Of a stretch of DNA of 64,000 nucleotides, positions 1-7,814 are shown one piece after another. Source of the DNA: Puniceicoccaceae bacterium 5H (GTDB lineage: Bacteria > Verrucomicrobiota > Verrucomicrobiia > Opitutales > Oceanipulchritudinaceae); assembly GCA_009772895.1 (NCBI GenBank), contig WOUP01000013.1:38264-102263 (forward strand). The letters are read 5' to 3'. How positions within the stretch are numbered: the stretch's first letter is position 1; each line of letters opens with the position of its first letter. Below the pieces are notes generated by a model. That model made no database searches and had not been told where the DNA came from. It saw only the letters and a list, made by a program, of their open reading frames with translations. Position numbers and translations under genes: made by a program.

Positions 1-719
1 CGGTCAAAGGCGGCCACGCCAACCAGTCCAGCCTCCTCGGCTTCGACGCCGCGCCGCAGGTAGTCCTTGATTTCCACCGGGGACGGGCCATCGATGCGCA
101 CCACGCGGAAAAAGGGCTCGGCACTCGATTCCAGTGCCATATCGCTCCGGAAAAGCGGGTTGGGCAACACGCCGGCCAGAGGTGCGCCGTCGAGCAGCAT
201 CGTGGTCAGCTCCGAGTCGACCGAAGCCCGTGTCACATCCAGCTGGGTGCCCGCAAATACCGGGGCCTCCGCCCCATTACCATAGCGGTTGAAGAAGGCC
301 TTCAACTGCTCCGGGTCGCGGTATTGCGGATCGTCGAGGATCTTGTAAGGCACACCGAAGGTCGGCACGAGATAGCGCACCTGCGAACTGAGGATGAAGG
401 CGCGCTCGCGGCCGTCCGGCGTCACATCGTCCAAGAGCTCACCCTTCAACAACTCACGTTCGAGCAGCTGGTGCAGGATGGGATTGTAGATGTCCTTGAC
501 GTAGCCTTCCCGCGTAATGGCTTCGGTCTCGCGGGTGTTGATCGTGACAATGTTCTCCGCAGGGATGCCGCGCAGCTCCTGGTAAAACGTGGCCACATCG
601 GCCGAACCGGGTACGGCCTCGTTGACAATCAATACGGTACGACGCGCCCAGGGGTTGGGAACGGCGCCGAACGAAAGGTGACAAAACAGCAGGGGTAGCA
701 GGAACAGAATCCAACGCAT
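1..719 (-). CDS. TIGR03790 family secreted protein (C-terminus cut by window edge)
   Basis: About 239 residues are visible, reading from an ATG at 717-719 down to the window edge, so the C-terminus is missing. The first 19 residues (MRWILFLLPLLFCHLSFGA) form a signal peptide. The mature part begins with a hydrophobic strand (TVLIVNEAVPGSADVATFYQ) followed by a 'LRGIPAENIVTINT' segment, the pattern I associate with the TIGR03790 family of exported proteins of unknown function found in Verrucomicrobia, Planctomycetes and Acidobacteria. It runs in the same direction as the crcB pair, 10 bp downstream of the second crcB stop, so it may be the last gene of that run. No enzymatic function is claimed. 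Confidence 0.72.
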   Translation of the reverse strand, partial: MRWILFLLPLLFCHLSFGAVPNPWARRTVLIVNEAVPGSADVATFYQELRGIPAENIVTINTRETEAITREGYVKDIYNPILHQLLERELLKGELLDDVTPDGRERAFILSSQVRYLVPTFGVPYKILDDPQYRDPEQLKAFFNRYGNGAEAPVFAGTQLDVTRASVDSELTTMLLDGAPLAGVLPNPLFRSDMALESSAEPFFRVVRIDGPSPVEIKDYLRRGVEAEEAGLVGVAAFD

Positions 720-729
720 GAGTGCGAAG

Positions 730-1101
730 CTAAGCAGCAAAAACGCGTCTGGCCAGCAGGAACCCGATCAGAACAATGAAGAAACAACCGGCCAAAGTGC
801 CCATTAAATACCCCAGACCCCGCTCAGGCTCTCCCTTGCGCGCGATGCCAATCGTTTCGAAGATCAACGTGGAGTACGTCGTGAGCCCGCCGCAAAAGCC
901 GACCGCGATCAACGGCAGGATCCAGTCACCCGCCAGCTTGGGCCCAGCAATCACCGCCCAGGGAATCAGCGCGCTGCCCAGCAGGTTGGCCACCAGCGTG
1001 CCGTGGGGCCACTTGCCGTTCCACCGGCCCAGCGAGGCCCGGATCATCGCGCCTACGCCTCCGCCAACGCCCACCAGAGCAAAGCTCAGCAATTCTTTCA
1101 C
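730..1101 (-). CDS. crcB: CrcB/FluC family fluoride channel subunit (second of pair)
   Basis: This 123-residue, four-helix membrane protein exports fluoride. It has the family's GGGVGAMIRASLGR loop near the N-terminus, the helix-2 Asn in 'TLVANLLGS', and the helix-3 break motif GFCGGLTTYSTLIFE that lines the fluoride pore. Its ATG overlaps the stop of the upstream crcB by 4 bp, which implies translational coupling. Paired crcB genes in other bacteria encode the two halves of an antiparallel heterodimer (family knowledge). No fluoride riboswitch is recognisable upstream, because the pair is nested at the 3' end of an amidase gene. Confidence 0.93.
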   Translation of the reverse strand: MKELLSFALVGVGGGVGAMIRASLGRWNGKWPHGTLVANLLGSALIPWAVIAGPKLAGDWILPLIAVGFCGGLTTYSTLIFETIGIARKGEPERGLGYLMGTLAGCFFIVLIGFLLARRVFAA

Positions 1102-1472
1102 GAAGCCGCCTGCCTTTCCGCATACTGCCAGAGGATCCAGCCCGGGAAGAGCGTGGCCACCAGCGTGATGAGCACGTATTGCGCGGCGCCGCCGCCATCA
1201 TGGGCATCCACCGTGGTAAACATCGTAAACCACGCCAGCGAAGACACCGTGGTCAACGCCCCGCAGAGGCCCGTGGTCAGCGCCGTATGCAGCCGCACGG
1301 AGGGCAGTGGACGCGCCTGCTTCAGCCAGATGAGCAGCATGGTGCCCACAAAATTGACGCTGAGCAGATCCCAGGGCGCGGGCACCAACTGGTAGGCCCC
1401 GTGGCGCAACATGGCACCACAGGCACCGCCCACGGCCACCGCGATGAGGGGAGTCGCCACCGGCTTAGCCAC
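1098..1472 (-). CDS. crcB: CrcB/FluC family fluoride channel subunit (first of pair)
   Basis: This 124-residue, four-TM protein is the more divergent member of the crcB pair. It keeps GGACGAMLRHGAYQ near the N-terminus, the Asn in 'SVNFVGTMLL', and the helix-3 break as GLCGALTTVSSLAWF. The Tyr-Ser-Thr of the partner is replaced by Val-Ser-Ser, so the two subunits are probably not interchangeable. The start codon overlaps the last 8 bases of the upstream amidase gene and the stop overlaps the partner's start, giving three genes read as one run. The likely role is as a partner in a heterodimeric fluoride exporter (inference). Confidence 0.9.
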   Translation of the reverse strand: MAKPVATPLIAVAVGGACGAMLRHGAYQLVPAPWDLLSVNFVGTMLLIWLKQARPLPSVRLHTALTTGLCGALTTVSSLAWFTMFTTVDAHDGGGAAQYVLITLVATLFPGWILWQYAERQAAS

Positions 1473-2472
1473 GTCCGCGCAGTCGGTTGAGGGTTCGCTG
1501 GTAGGTCACGACGCCGTCGGCGATAGCATCCGCGAGCTTTTGCCGATAGCTGGCACTGCCGATCTTGGGACCCTCGCTCGAACTGGTCACGAAGCCGCCC
1601 TCGATCAGGATGCCCGGCATCTGCAAATCACGCAGGACGGTGAAGCGTGCGCGCTTGACGCCGCGGTCGTCCGCGTGGGTCTGGTCGACCAGTTCGCGCT
1701 GCACGTAATAGCCCACCAGCATGTTCCAGGTGTCGTTTTCGTTGCCGTCGTAGTCGCGCCGGTCGCTACCGAGCAGCTTGCCCCGACTGGAGGACGGCAT
1801 GTTTTCCGCGGTGAAGACGTAGGTCTCGAGTCCACTGACCGAGCTGGAGCCGGTGGCGTTGAAATGCAGGGAAATAAAGAGGTCCGCCCGCGCCCGGTTG
1901 GCCACGGCCGAGCGATCGGTCAGCTCCAGGTAGCGGTCGTCGTCACGGGTGAGGGAAACCTTGTAGCCGAGCTTCTCCAGATTGGCCTTCAGCCGCTTGG
2001 CCACGTCGAGCACCACAGTCTTTTCCGCCACCTTCAGGCCGCGGTTTTGCGCCCCCGGGTCCTTGCCGCCGTGGCCGGGATCGATCACGATACGGTAGAG
2101 CTTGGGCACGTGGTCGAACACCTGAGGCGTCAACACCGGCTGCAAGGTCTTCTCGTAGTCCACTTCGCTCAGATAGAGCTGGCCTCCCTTGGTACCGATG
2201 GGCCAGCCCAGGTTCAGCGTCGTGCCATTGAGCGTGAAGTCGCGCCGGTGCACCGTAAAGTCCATCGTCGTCCACTCACTCTTGAGGCGCAGGCGTTCGC
2301 CGCTCTTGAGCCACTGAACGTCCATGCCCAGGCTGCCGCCAATCTCGGCGAGCGGAACGTAGTCGATGCCGTTGATCCGGGTGGTGTCGACGGCGTGCAA
2401 TCCCGGCCCCAGGCAGACCAGGAAAGCGGCTACCCACCAGGAGAGCCAGGTTCGGACAGGCCGAAATCGCAT
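1465..2472 (-). CDS. N-acetylmuramoyl-L-alanine amidase (Amidase_3), exported
   Basis: This 335-residue exported peptidoglycan amidase cleaves the bond between MurNAc and the peptide stem. Residues 1-27 are a signal peptide; a reading frame extends 94 codons further upstream but overlaps the GH27 gene and lacks protein-like composition, so the ATG before FRPVRTW was chosen. Residues about 30-115 look like a copper-amine-oxidase-type stalk domain, a frequent wall-binding partner. The catalytic domain follows: the zinc ligands are His134 (DPGHGG), Glu150 and His203 (SLHFNA), and Glu291 (LIEGGF) is the catalytic acid. Its stop overlaps the first crcB start. Confidence 0.9.
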   Translation of the reverse strand: MRFRPVRTWLSWWVAAFLVCLGPGLHAVDTTRINGIDYVPLAEIGGSLGMDVQWLKSGERLRLKSEWTTMDFTVHRRDFTLNGTTLNLGWPIGTKGGQLYLSEVDYEKTLQPVLTPQVFDHVPKLYRIVIDPGHGGKDPGAQNRGLKVAEKTVVLDVAKRLKANLEKLGYKVSLTRDDDRYLELTDRSAVANRARADLFISLHFNATGSSSVSGLETYVFTAENMPSSSRGKLLGSDRRDYDGNENDTWNMLVGYYVQRELVDQTHADDRGVKRARFTVLRDLQMPGILIEGGFVTSSSEGPKIGSASYRQKLADAIADGVVTYQRTLNRLRGRG

Positions 2473-2516
2473 ACCGCCAGATTGTCGGCCTCGACTGCAG
2501 CCGCAAGCAAATCCCT

Positions 2517-3944
2517 TCAGCCCCTCACCGGAGCCCCCGCCGTGCCTACGAGCAGAAACCGGGCGCCATGGGACGGCACGCGCACCGTTTGCTGCCCCTG
2601 CCCCAACGGCTTCCGTTGCCACAGATCCCGCGCGGGTAACGCCCCATCGTCCAGCCCCAGCGCCTCCAGCGGCAGCGTCATCTCCACGACCTCCTCGCCG
2701 AGATTGAAGCACGCCACGTAGTAGCCCTGCCCCTCCGGCGCCTCCGCAATCCATACCACTTGCCCGTCCTCACGCGAAAGCTGCCGCGGCTGCCGCCCGT
2801 GCTGATTGGCCGCCAGCACCTCGGGATTGCTCAGCAGCGCCGTCACCTCCGGCCCGCTCGCCGGCAGGTCGCCGCCCATCATCAGCGGCGAGCGCGCGAT
2901 GCTCCAGAGCGTCATCAGCGTCACCTGCTCGTCGGGCGTAAACTGGCTCATGCGCTCCGGCCCTTTTGGGCCCCGTCGCGACAACAACCCCAGCGGCAAC
3001 ATGTCGGCGTCCGGCCAGTTGCCGACGCCTTGCTCGGACGGCACCCACTGGGCCAGACGCGCAAACTGCGCCTCCAGCTTTTCCCATTCGTCCCAGAAGT
3101 CGGCCGAGATGCGCCAGAGATTGGCGACCGAGCGCAGGTGCGCCGCGTAGCGCTGCTCGAGGTTGAGCGACAGGCTCAACACGACCGGGCGCTCCTGCCC
3201 GTCTATCGCGCGCCGCAAGGCTGCCGCCTCGTCACCGTAGTAAGGATAGTCGCCAAAGAAGTCGATATCGTCGACCTTGAGGTAGTCCACACCCCACGCG
3301 GCATACAGCTCGACCAGCGAATCGTAATAGGCCTGCGCGCCCTCGCGGCTCATATCCACGCCGTACATGTGGTCCAGCCAGGGACAGACGGAGCTCGTGT
3401 CGGCAATTTCCCCCGCCGTCACGCCCGGAGCCCCCTTGATGGGCGACTGCGCCCACACCGCCTGCCGCGGGATGCCCCGCATCACGTGCACGCCCAACTT
3501 GAGGCCCAGGCTGTGCACATAGTCCGCCAGTGGCGCAAATCCCTGTCCGTCGCGTGAAGAGGGGAAGCGACGGGGATCGGGCAAGAGGCGCCCGTAGGCA
3601 TCCATGGCCAGCCACGGCACCGGCGCGCCGTCCTCCGGGCTCTCGAACTGCGGCGGATTGCTTTGCGTGCTGCCTGGGGGTGTGGGATACGACCAGCAGT
3701 AGTCGATCACCACGTATTCCCAACCGTAGCGCTTCAGGTGCTCGGCCATGTAGGCCGCATTGGCCCGCACCTCGGCCTCCGTCACCGTCGCGCCGTAGCA
3801 ATCGTAGCTGTTCCAGCCCATCGGCGGAGTCTCCGCCCATTCGCGGAAGCCGCTGTCCGACGCCACCGGCTCGAACGTCCGGGCCGTCCCGGAGGTAACC
3901 AACGCCAGCAGACAACCCGCCCCGATCATCGATAACGCACGCAT
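2517..3944 (-). CDS. Glycoside hydrolase family 27 protein (alpha-galactosidase-like), secreted
   Basis: A 475-residue exported glycosidase. A signal peptide (MRALSMIGAGCLLALVTSGT) precedes a TIM barrel that opens with the GH27/GH36 hallmark 'PPMGWNSYDCYG'. The predicted nucleophile is the first Asp of 'YLKVDDIDFF' (about residue 225) and the acid/base is Asp of 'WRISADFWDEW' (about residue 282). The last 80 residues form the C-terminal beta domain typical of the family. The family mostly hydrolyses terminal alpha-galactose, but alpha-N-acetylgalactosamine or arabinopyranose are also possible; the substrate cannot be told here. An alternative ATG lies 24 bases upstream at 3966-3968. The stop lies 44 bp upstream of the amidase start on the same strand. 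Confidence 0.88.
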   Translation of the reverse strand: MRALSMIGAGCLLALVTSGTARTFEPVASDSGFREWAETPPMGWNSYDCYGATVTEAEVRANAAYMAEHLKRYGWEYVVIDYCWSYPTPPGSTQSNPPQFESPEDGAPVPWLAMDAYGRLLPDPRRFPSSRDGQGFAPLADYVHSLGLKLGVHVMRGIPRQAVWAQSPIKGAPGVTAGEIADTSSVCPWLDHMYGVDMSREGAQAYYDSLVELYAAWGVDYLKVDDIDFFGDYPYYGDEAAALRRAIDGQERPVVLSLSLNLEQRYAAHLRSVANLWRISADFWDEWEKLEAQFARLAQWVPSEQGVGNWPDADMLPLGLLSRRGPKGPERMSQFTPDEQVTLMTLWSIARSPLMMGGDLPASGPEVTALLSNPEVLAANQHGRQPRQLSREDGQVVWIAEAPEGQGYYVACFNLGEEVVEMTLPLEALGLDDGALPARDLWQRKPLGQGQQTVRVPSHGARFLLVGTAGAPVRG

Positions 3945-4007
3945 GTGACGGCCGTTATAGCCGCCCATGGGCAGAGGTCAATGCCGTGTGGGTCTCCTCC
4001 CTCGGAC

Positions 4008-4038
4008 ACAAAAAGGGCCCGCCGTATAAGGCGAGCCC
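4008..4038 (-). terminator. Rho-independent terminator after infC
   Basis: On the minus strand a GGGCTCGCC/GGCGGGCCC stem with a 6-base loop is followed by a run of five T. It lies 40 bp beyond the infC stop and separates infC from the GH27 gene. Confidence 0.85.
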
Positions 4039-4078
4039 GGAAAGGGATCAGGCGACGGCGCCGCGCGGGCGGCCGGAC

Positions 4079-4738
4079 CTAGGACTGCTGTTCGTTGTGA
4101 TCGTCGTCGTCCTCGTCGTCGTCGTCATCATAGATCTCGCCCTCCTTCGTCAGGAGCAGCTTGCGCTTGTTGGCGGGCAGCGGCGACATGACCATGTTGA
4201 TGTGACGACCACTCTGCTTGGGCGTGCCATCGGGCTGACCTACGTGCTCCAGGTCTTTGGCGGCACGGTTGACGATCTTGAAGCCGAGCTCGGTGTGCTC
4301 CATCTCGCGACCGCGGAACATGAGCGAAAGCTTGAGCTTGCTGCCCTTGAACAGGAAGTGTTCGGCGCGGCGCAGCTTGGTCATGTAGTCGTGCTCGTCG
4401 ATACGGACACGGAACTTGACCTCCTTGATCTTGGAAGAACCGGAGGCCTTGGCCTTGTTCTCCTTTTGCCGCTTGGAGAGTTCGTACATGTACTTGCCGA
4501 AATCCAGGACACGGCAAACCGGCGGGCGGGCACTCGGGGAAATTTCCACCAAATCCAACCCGACTGCTTTCGCAGCTTGTAACGCTTCATCTCGCGAGAC
4601 GACCCCTATCTGCTTACCATCAGGGCCAATGAGACGCACTTCACGTGCTCGAATACGTTCGTTTTTACGGACGGGCGGCTCACTGCGCCTACGGCCACGG
4701 CCTCGGCCACGTCCTCCAGAACCAGAAAATTTAGGCAT
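4079..4738 (-). CDS. infC: Translation initiation factor IF-3 with charged extensions
   Basis: A 219-residue IF-3, which binds the 30S subunit, checks the initiator tRNA-start codon pair and prevents premature 50S joining. The N-domain is recognisable from '[21 protein letters not shown]' on, with the linker '[15 protein letters not shown]', and the C-domain contains 'RVRIDEHDY' and '[19 protein letters not shown]'. The body matches the usual size of about 180 residues. Two additions stand out: a Gly/Arg-rich N-terminal stretch (residues 7-18) and an acidic tail of about ten Asp/Glu near residues 203-214. The start is a plain ATG rather than the rare AUU seen in E. coli. rpmI and rplT, the usual neighbours, are not in the window. 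Confidence 0.96.
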   Translation of the reverse strand: MPKFSGSGGRGRGRGRRRSEPPVRKNERIRAREVRLIGPDGKQIGVVSRDEALQAAKAVGLDLVEISPSARPPVCRVLDFGKYMYELSKRQKENKAKASGSSKIKEVKFRVRIDEHDYMTKLRRAEHFLFKGSKLKLSLMFRGREMEHTELGFKIVNRAAKDLEHVGQPDGTPKQSGRHINMVMSPLPANKRKLLLTKEGEIYDDDDDEDDDDHNEQQS

Positions 4739-4874
4739 GTATGCTGTTTAAGGGTGTCTCTCGGTGGGATGCGGCGGCCACACAACCGCCTGGTTGGTTA
4801 GGAATGTGTTCAGAGAAATAGAAATTACGCAGACAGGCGCAGAACTCAACCCCCTTTTGCGTAAAATCCGCCCT

Positions 4875-6317
4875 TCAGCGTGCACCCTGCCCGCTCAACA
4901 CCACCGGCACCGTGCGCGCGAGGATGCGCAGGTCGAGCCACAGGCTCCAGCCGTCGATGTATTCCAGGTCGAGCCGGACCCACTCCGCGAAGTCCTCCAG
5001 ATCGCTGCGCCCGGAGACCTGCCAGAGCCCCGTGAGGCCCGGCAGCACGCTGTAGCGGCGGTGATCGCGCGGCAACGGCATGGCCTGCGTCTCGGCCAGA
5101 GGCAAGGGGCGCGGCCCCACGAGGCTCATGTGGCCGCAGAGCACGTTCCAGAGCTGCGGCAGCTCGTCGATACTGAAGCGGCGGAGCCACCGTCCCACCG
5201 GCGTCACGCGGGCATCCCGGCGCGCCTTGAAGGCGGGGCCGCGCAAATCATTAGGCACGGTGCCGCGCCGCTGCTCGGCGTCGCAGACCATGGTGCGAAA
5301 CTTCCAGATCGCAAAAGGCCGCCCACGCCAGCCGGTGCGCATCTGGCGATAGAGCACGGGGCCGGGCGAACTAAGCCGCACCGCCAGCGTCGCGAGCAGC
5401 AGCACGGGGCTCAAGACCAGCAACAGCCCGCCCGCCACCAGCACATCTAGCGCGCGCTTGATCGCCAGCTTGGCCGCGTAGTGCGGGTGCGTGCTGAAGA
5501 CGACCACCGGGCGACCGCCGAAGTCGTCCACCTCTGCCTGAGCCTGCTGCGGGAGGGGAAAGGCGGTGAAATACCACACCTCGATGCCCTGTTCTTCCGC
5601 CATCGCCAGCACCTGCTGATCGACGGTCGGATCGCCGCTCTGGTGCAGGAAGACCAGTTGATACCGCCCCGAACGCAGCGCCGGCTCCAGCGCATCCAGG
5701 CTCGCCACCACCGGCAGGTCGTCCACCGCGGCCGCTTCCCCCACCGGCAGCACGCCGGCAATGCGCACCGTGCCGAGGTGACGCGCCCGAAAGGCGGCGC
5801 GCCGGGCGGGGACTTCATGGCCCGAGCAGACCAGCAGCGCCTGCAGCGGGTGCCGCCGGCAAAAGCGATCGACCACGTAGTGCCGGAATGCAAACTCCTT
5901 GAGCAGCAGGTAGCTCCAGAACAGCCCGGCAAAGAGGAACAGCAGCGAGCGGTTGAGAAAGTCCACCCCCACCGTGTAGAGCACCAGAACCGCCAGCGCG
6001 ATGCCGAGCCCTACCCCACGTGTCGCCGCCCACGCCACCCGTCTGCGCGGGGCAAAAAGGTCCAGCCGATAAAAGCCGCTCAACCGCAAGGCCAGCAACA
6101 GGCTGCAGAGGACCAACCCGAACCACCAGCCTTGCGCCGCGAGGTGGTGCACGGAGTCAATGTGAAAGGGGTAGCCCGTCAGCCGGTGCAAGAGGGGCTG
6201 CAGCCGGGGCCCAAACGCGTCCAGCAGCTGATAGGTCGTGGCGAGCAAGACGCTGCCACCCACGACATCAAGGGCGAAACTGGTGTTGGCGAGAGCCTGG
6301 CGATGTCGACCGCGCAT
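4875..6317 (-). CDS. Polyprenyl-phosphate sugar-1-phosphate transferase (exopolysaccharide initiating enzyme)
   Basis: A 480-residue membrane enzyme of the WcaJ/WbaP type that transfers a sugar-1-phosphate to undecaprenyl phosphate, starting exopolysaccharide or O-antigen synthesis. The N-terminal half carries about four hydrophobic segments, then a nucleotide-binding-like cytoplasmic region. The catalytic bacterial sugar transferase domain (about residues 288-480) shows KRALDVLVAGG, SSPGPVLYRQMRTG, FAIWKFRTM, the DELPQLWNVLCGHMSLVGPR signature and PGLTGLWQVSGRSDL. No glycosyltransferase cluster lies next to it, so it acts here as a stand-alone initiating enzyme. The sugar (glucose or galactose) cannot be decided from sequence. 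Confidence 0.92.
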   Translation of the reverse strand: MRGRHRQALANTSFALDVVGGSVLLATTYQLLDAFGPRLQPLLHRLTGYPFHIDSVHHLAAQGWWFGLVLCSLLLALRLSGFYRLDLFAPRRRVAWAATRGVGLGIALAVLVLYTVGVDFLNRSLLFLFAGLFWSYLLLKEFAFRHYVVDRFCRRHPLQALLVCSGHEVPARRAAFRARHLGTVRIAGVLPVGEAAAVDDLPVVASLDALEPALRSGRYQLVFLHQSGDPTVDQQVLAMAEEQGIEVWYFTAFPLPQQAQAEVDDFGGRPVVVFSTHPHYAAKLAIKRALDVLVAGGLLLVLSPVLLLATLAVRLSSPGPVLYRQMRTGWRGRPFAIWKFRTMVCDAEQRRGTVPNDLRGPAFKARRDARVTPVGRWLRRFSIDELPQLWNVLCGHMSLVGPRPLPLAETQAMPLPRDHRRYSVLPGLTGLWQVSGRSDLEDFAEWVRLDLEYIDGWSLWLDLRILARTVPVVLSGQGAR

Positions 6318-6353
6318 GAGACCAGCCCGGCAACCCCGGACTGCGCGCCATCT

Positions 6354-6725
6354 TTAGACGGCAAAGCTTTCGCCGCAAGAACAACTGGCCTTGGCATTGG
6401 GGTTGTGAAACTTGAAGCCGCCGGCCACCAATGCGCTCGAATAGTCGAGCGTCATGCCGCGCAGGTAGAGCGCGCTCTTGCTGTCCACCACGATGCGTTC
6501 GCCGTGGCTCTCGATCACGATGTCACCGGCCTTGGGCGTCGCGATAAAGCGCAGCTTGTAGGACAGGCCGTTGCAGCCACCACCCGTGATCTTCACGCGC
6601 AGCAGGTCGCCCTTTTGCTCCCGCTCACGCAACTTGCCGATCTGTTCGGCGGCCGGCTCCGTCACCTGGATCAGGCGCTCGTCCCCTACCCGAACTCCCT
6701 CGGGATATGCCTGCACATCTGCCAT
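6354..6725 (-). CDS. A-type iron-sulfur carrier (HesB/IscA/ErpA family)
   Basis: A 123-residue Fe-S scaffold or carrier protein that passes clusters to apo-enzymes. The three conserved cysteines are present: one in 'GGGCNGLSY' and two in 'ASCSCGESF' close to the C-terminus. The fold-defining segments 'QVTEPAAEQIGKL' and 'LLRVKITGGGC' match the family. The upstream in-frame start at 6761 is a TTG, so the ATG before ADVQAYPEG was preferred. No other isc or suf genes are nearby. It could be ErpA or IscA/SufA; sequence alone does not separate them. Confidence 0.92.
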   Translation of the reverse strand: MADVQAYPEGVRVGDERLIQVTEPAAEQIGKLREREQKGDLLRVKITGGGCNGLSYKLRFIATPKAGDIVIESHGERIVVDSKSALYLRGMTLDYSSALVAGGFKFHNPNAKASCSCGESFAV

Positions 6726-6812
6726 CTTCCCAAGATACGACACCGCCCACCCCGAAATCAAGGCCCACCACCCGGAAAGATGCGCGAACGCAAACGGAGC
6801 CCAACCCCATAG

Positions 6813-6840
6813 TTGACCTTCCCGTTTTCTTTGCTACGAT
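6813..6840 (+). promoter_or_regulatory. Candidate sigma-70 promoter of the tRNA-Gln gene
   Basis: TTGACC (-35, 6813-6818) and TACGAT (-10, 6835-6840) are separated by 16 bases and end 10 bases before the tRNA. This fits a short-leader tRNA transcript. Confidence 0.55.
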
Positions 6841-6850
6841 GATGAGAAAT

Positions 6851-6925
6851 TGGCCTATGGTGTAATTGGCAACACAGCGGATTCTGGTTCCGTTATTCCA
6901 GGTTCAAGTCCTGGTAGGCCAGCCA
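6851..6925 (+). tRNA. tRNA-Gln (anticodon CTG)
   Basis: A complete cloverleaf can be drawn. The acceptor stem TGGCCTA pairs with TAGGCCA; the anticodon stem GCGGA/TCCGT encloses the loop TTCTGGT with anticodon CTG; the T-arm CCAGG/CCTGG encloses TTCAAGT. Discriminator G and CCA are encoded at 6922-6925. It reads CAG codons. Confidence 0.95.
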
Positions 6926-6970
6926 ATTTTGCCTGCTCGTCGAGCGCATGGTTGGAGGCCTCGGCCCCAA

Positions 6971-7006
6971 ACAAAAAGCGGCCTCCGCGTGTATACGGAG
7001 ACCGCC
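6971..7006 (-). terminator. Rho-independent terminator after the carbonic anhydrase gene
   Basis: On the minus strand a 10-bp stem (GCGGTCTCCG/CGGAGGCCGC with one G-T pair) is followed by TTTTTGTTT. It lies 29 bp past the carbonic anhydrase stop. Confidence 0.88.
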
Positions 7007-7034
7007 TGAGAGGGGACATCTTCCCAGATAAAGG

Positions 7035-7736
7035 CTACTCGACCAGCGTGACCTTGCCCGTCTGGAGGCTGTAGACCGCACCGACGATGCACAGACGGCC
7101 TTCCTGCTCCAGCTTGACCAACTCAGGGCTGCGCTCACGGATGTCCGCCACGGTCATCTTCACGTTTTGTTCGACGACTAAACTGACGAACCTGTGATCG
7201 TGCGAGTCGAGGTGGCCATGATCGTGCCCGTAGTGGTGGTCCGCCTTCACCGCCTCGACCGCCGGCTCGATCTTGTCCAGAAGCAGGCTCAAATTGCTCA
7301 TTTCCACGTGATCGATCGCGCCCTTCACCGCGCCACAGGACTCGTGGCCCAGCACCAGAATGACGTGCACGCCCGAGACGCAGGCCGCGTATTCCATCGA
7401 GCCGAGCTGATCCTCGTTCTCGATATTACCCGCGACGCGCCCCACGAAGATGTCGCCCAGGGACTGGTCGAACACCAGCTCCACCGGCACGCGCGAGTCG
7501 ATGCAGGAAAGGACATAGGCCTTCGGATGCTGCCCGCCCACCCCATCGTGCCGGCGCGTCACCAGATCCCGTGGCGTCAGGCGGTTGTCGACGTAGTGCT
7601 TGTTGCCCGCCATCAAGTCGGCCAGCACCTCCTGCGGCGTAAAATGCGCCTGTTCCTGCTTCGTCGGGGCGTGATCAGCGGCCGCCAGCGAACCGGCCAA
7701 GAGTGTCAGTAGGACAGAAAATAAGGGGAGTTTCAT
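7035..7736 (-). CDS. Exported beta-class carbonic anhydrase with His-rich insertion
   Basis: A 233-residue enzyme interconverting CO2 and bicarbonate. Residues 1-20 are a signal peptide (MKLPLFSVLLTLLAGSLAAA), so the enzyme should act in the periplasm; most beta-CAs are cytoplasmic. Zinc ligands are Cys78 and Asp80 (CIDSR), His131 and Cys134 (GHESCGAVKGA). A His-rich stretch at about residues 167-181 holds seven histidines and is not part of the usual fold; it may bind or buffer metal (inference). The upstream in-frame start would put ten extra residues before the signal peptide and was not used. Followed by a strong terminator, so probably monocistronic. Confidence 0.93.
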   Translation of the reverse strand: MKLPLFSVLLTLLAGSLAAADHAPTKQEQAHFTPQEVLADLMAGNKHYVDNRLTPRDLVTRRHDGVGGQHPKAYVLSCIDSRVPVELVFDQSLGDIFVGRVAGNIENEDQLGSMEYAACVSGVHVILVLGHESCGAVKGAIDHVEMSNLSLLLDKIEPAVEAVKADHHYGHDHGHLDSHDHRFVSLVVEQNVKMTVADIRERSPELVKLEQEGRLCIVGAVYSLQTGKVTLVE

Positions 7737-7814
7737 CGCCGGATTAAATCGGCACTTCGGCTCCACCCTATCGTTGGCTTTTGCCGCCAGCGTTTGTAAA
7801 AAGCGGGGGCAACT

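Noticed and set aside
1473..1560. Fluoride riboswitch before crcB
   Set aside because: The upstream sequence is amidase coding region and shows no recognisable fluoride-aptamer pattern.
1411..2721. 436-codon plus-strand frame
   Set aside because: Opposes the amidase gene, which has a clear signal peptide and zinc ligands; no motif in the frame.
6926..7034. tRNA-linked integration site
   Set aside because: The tRNA-Gln 3' end is not repeated nearby and no integrase gene is in the window.
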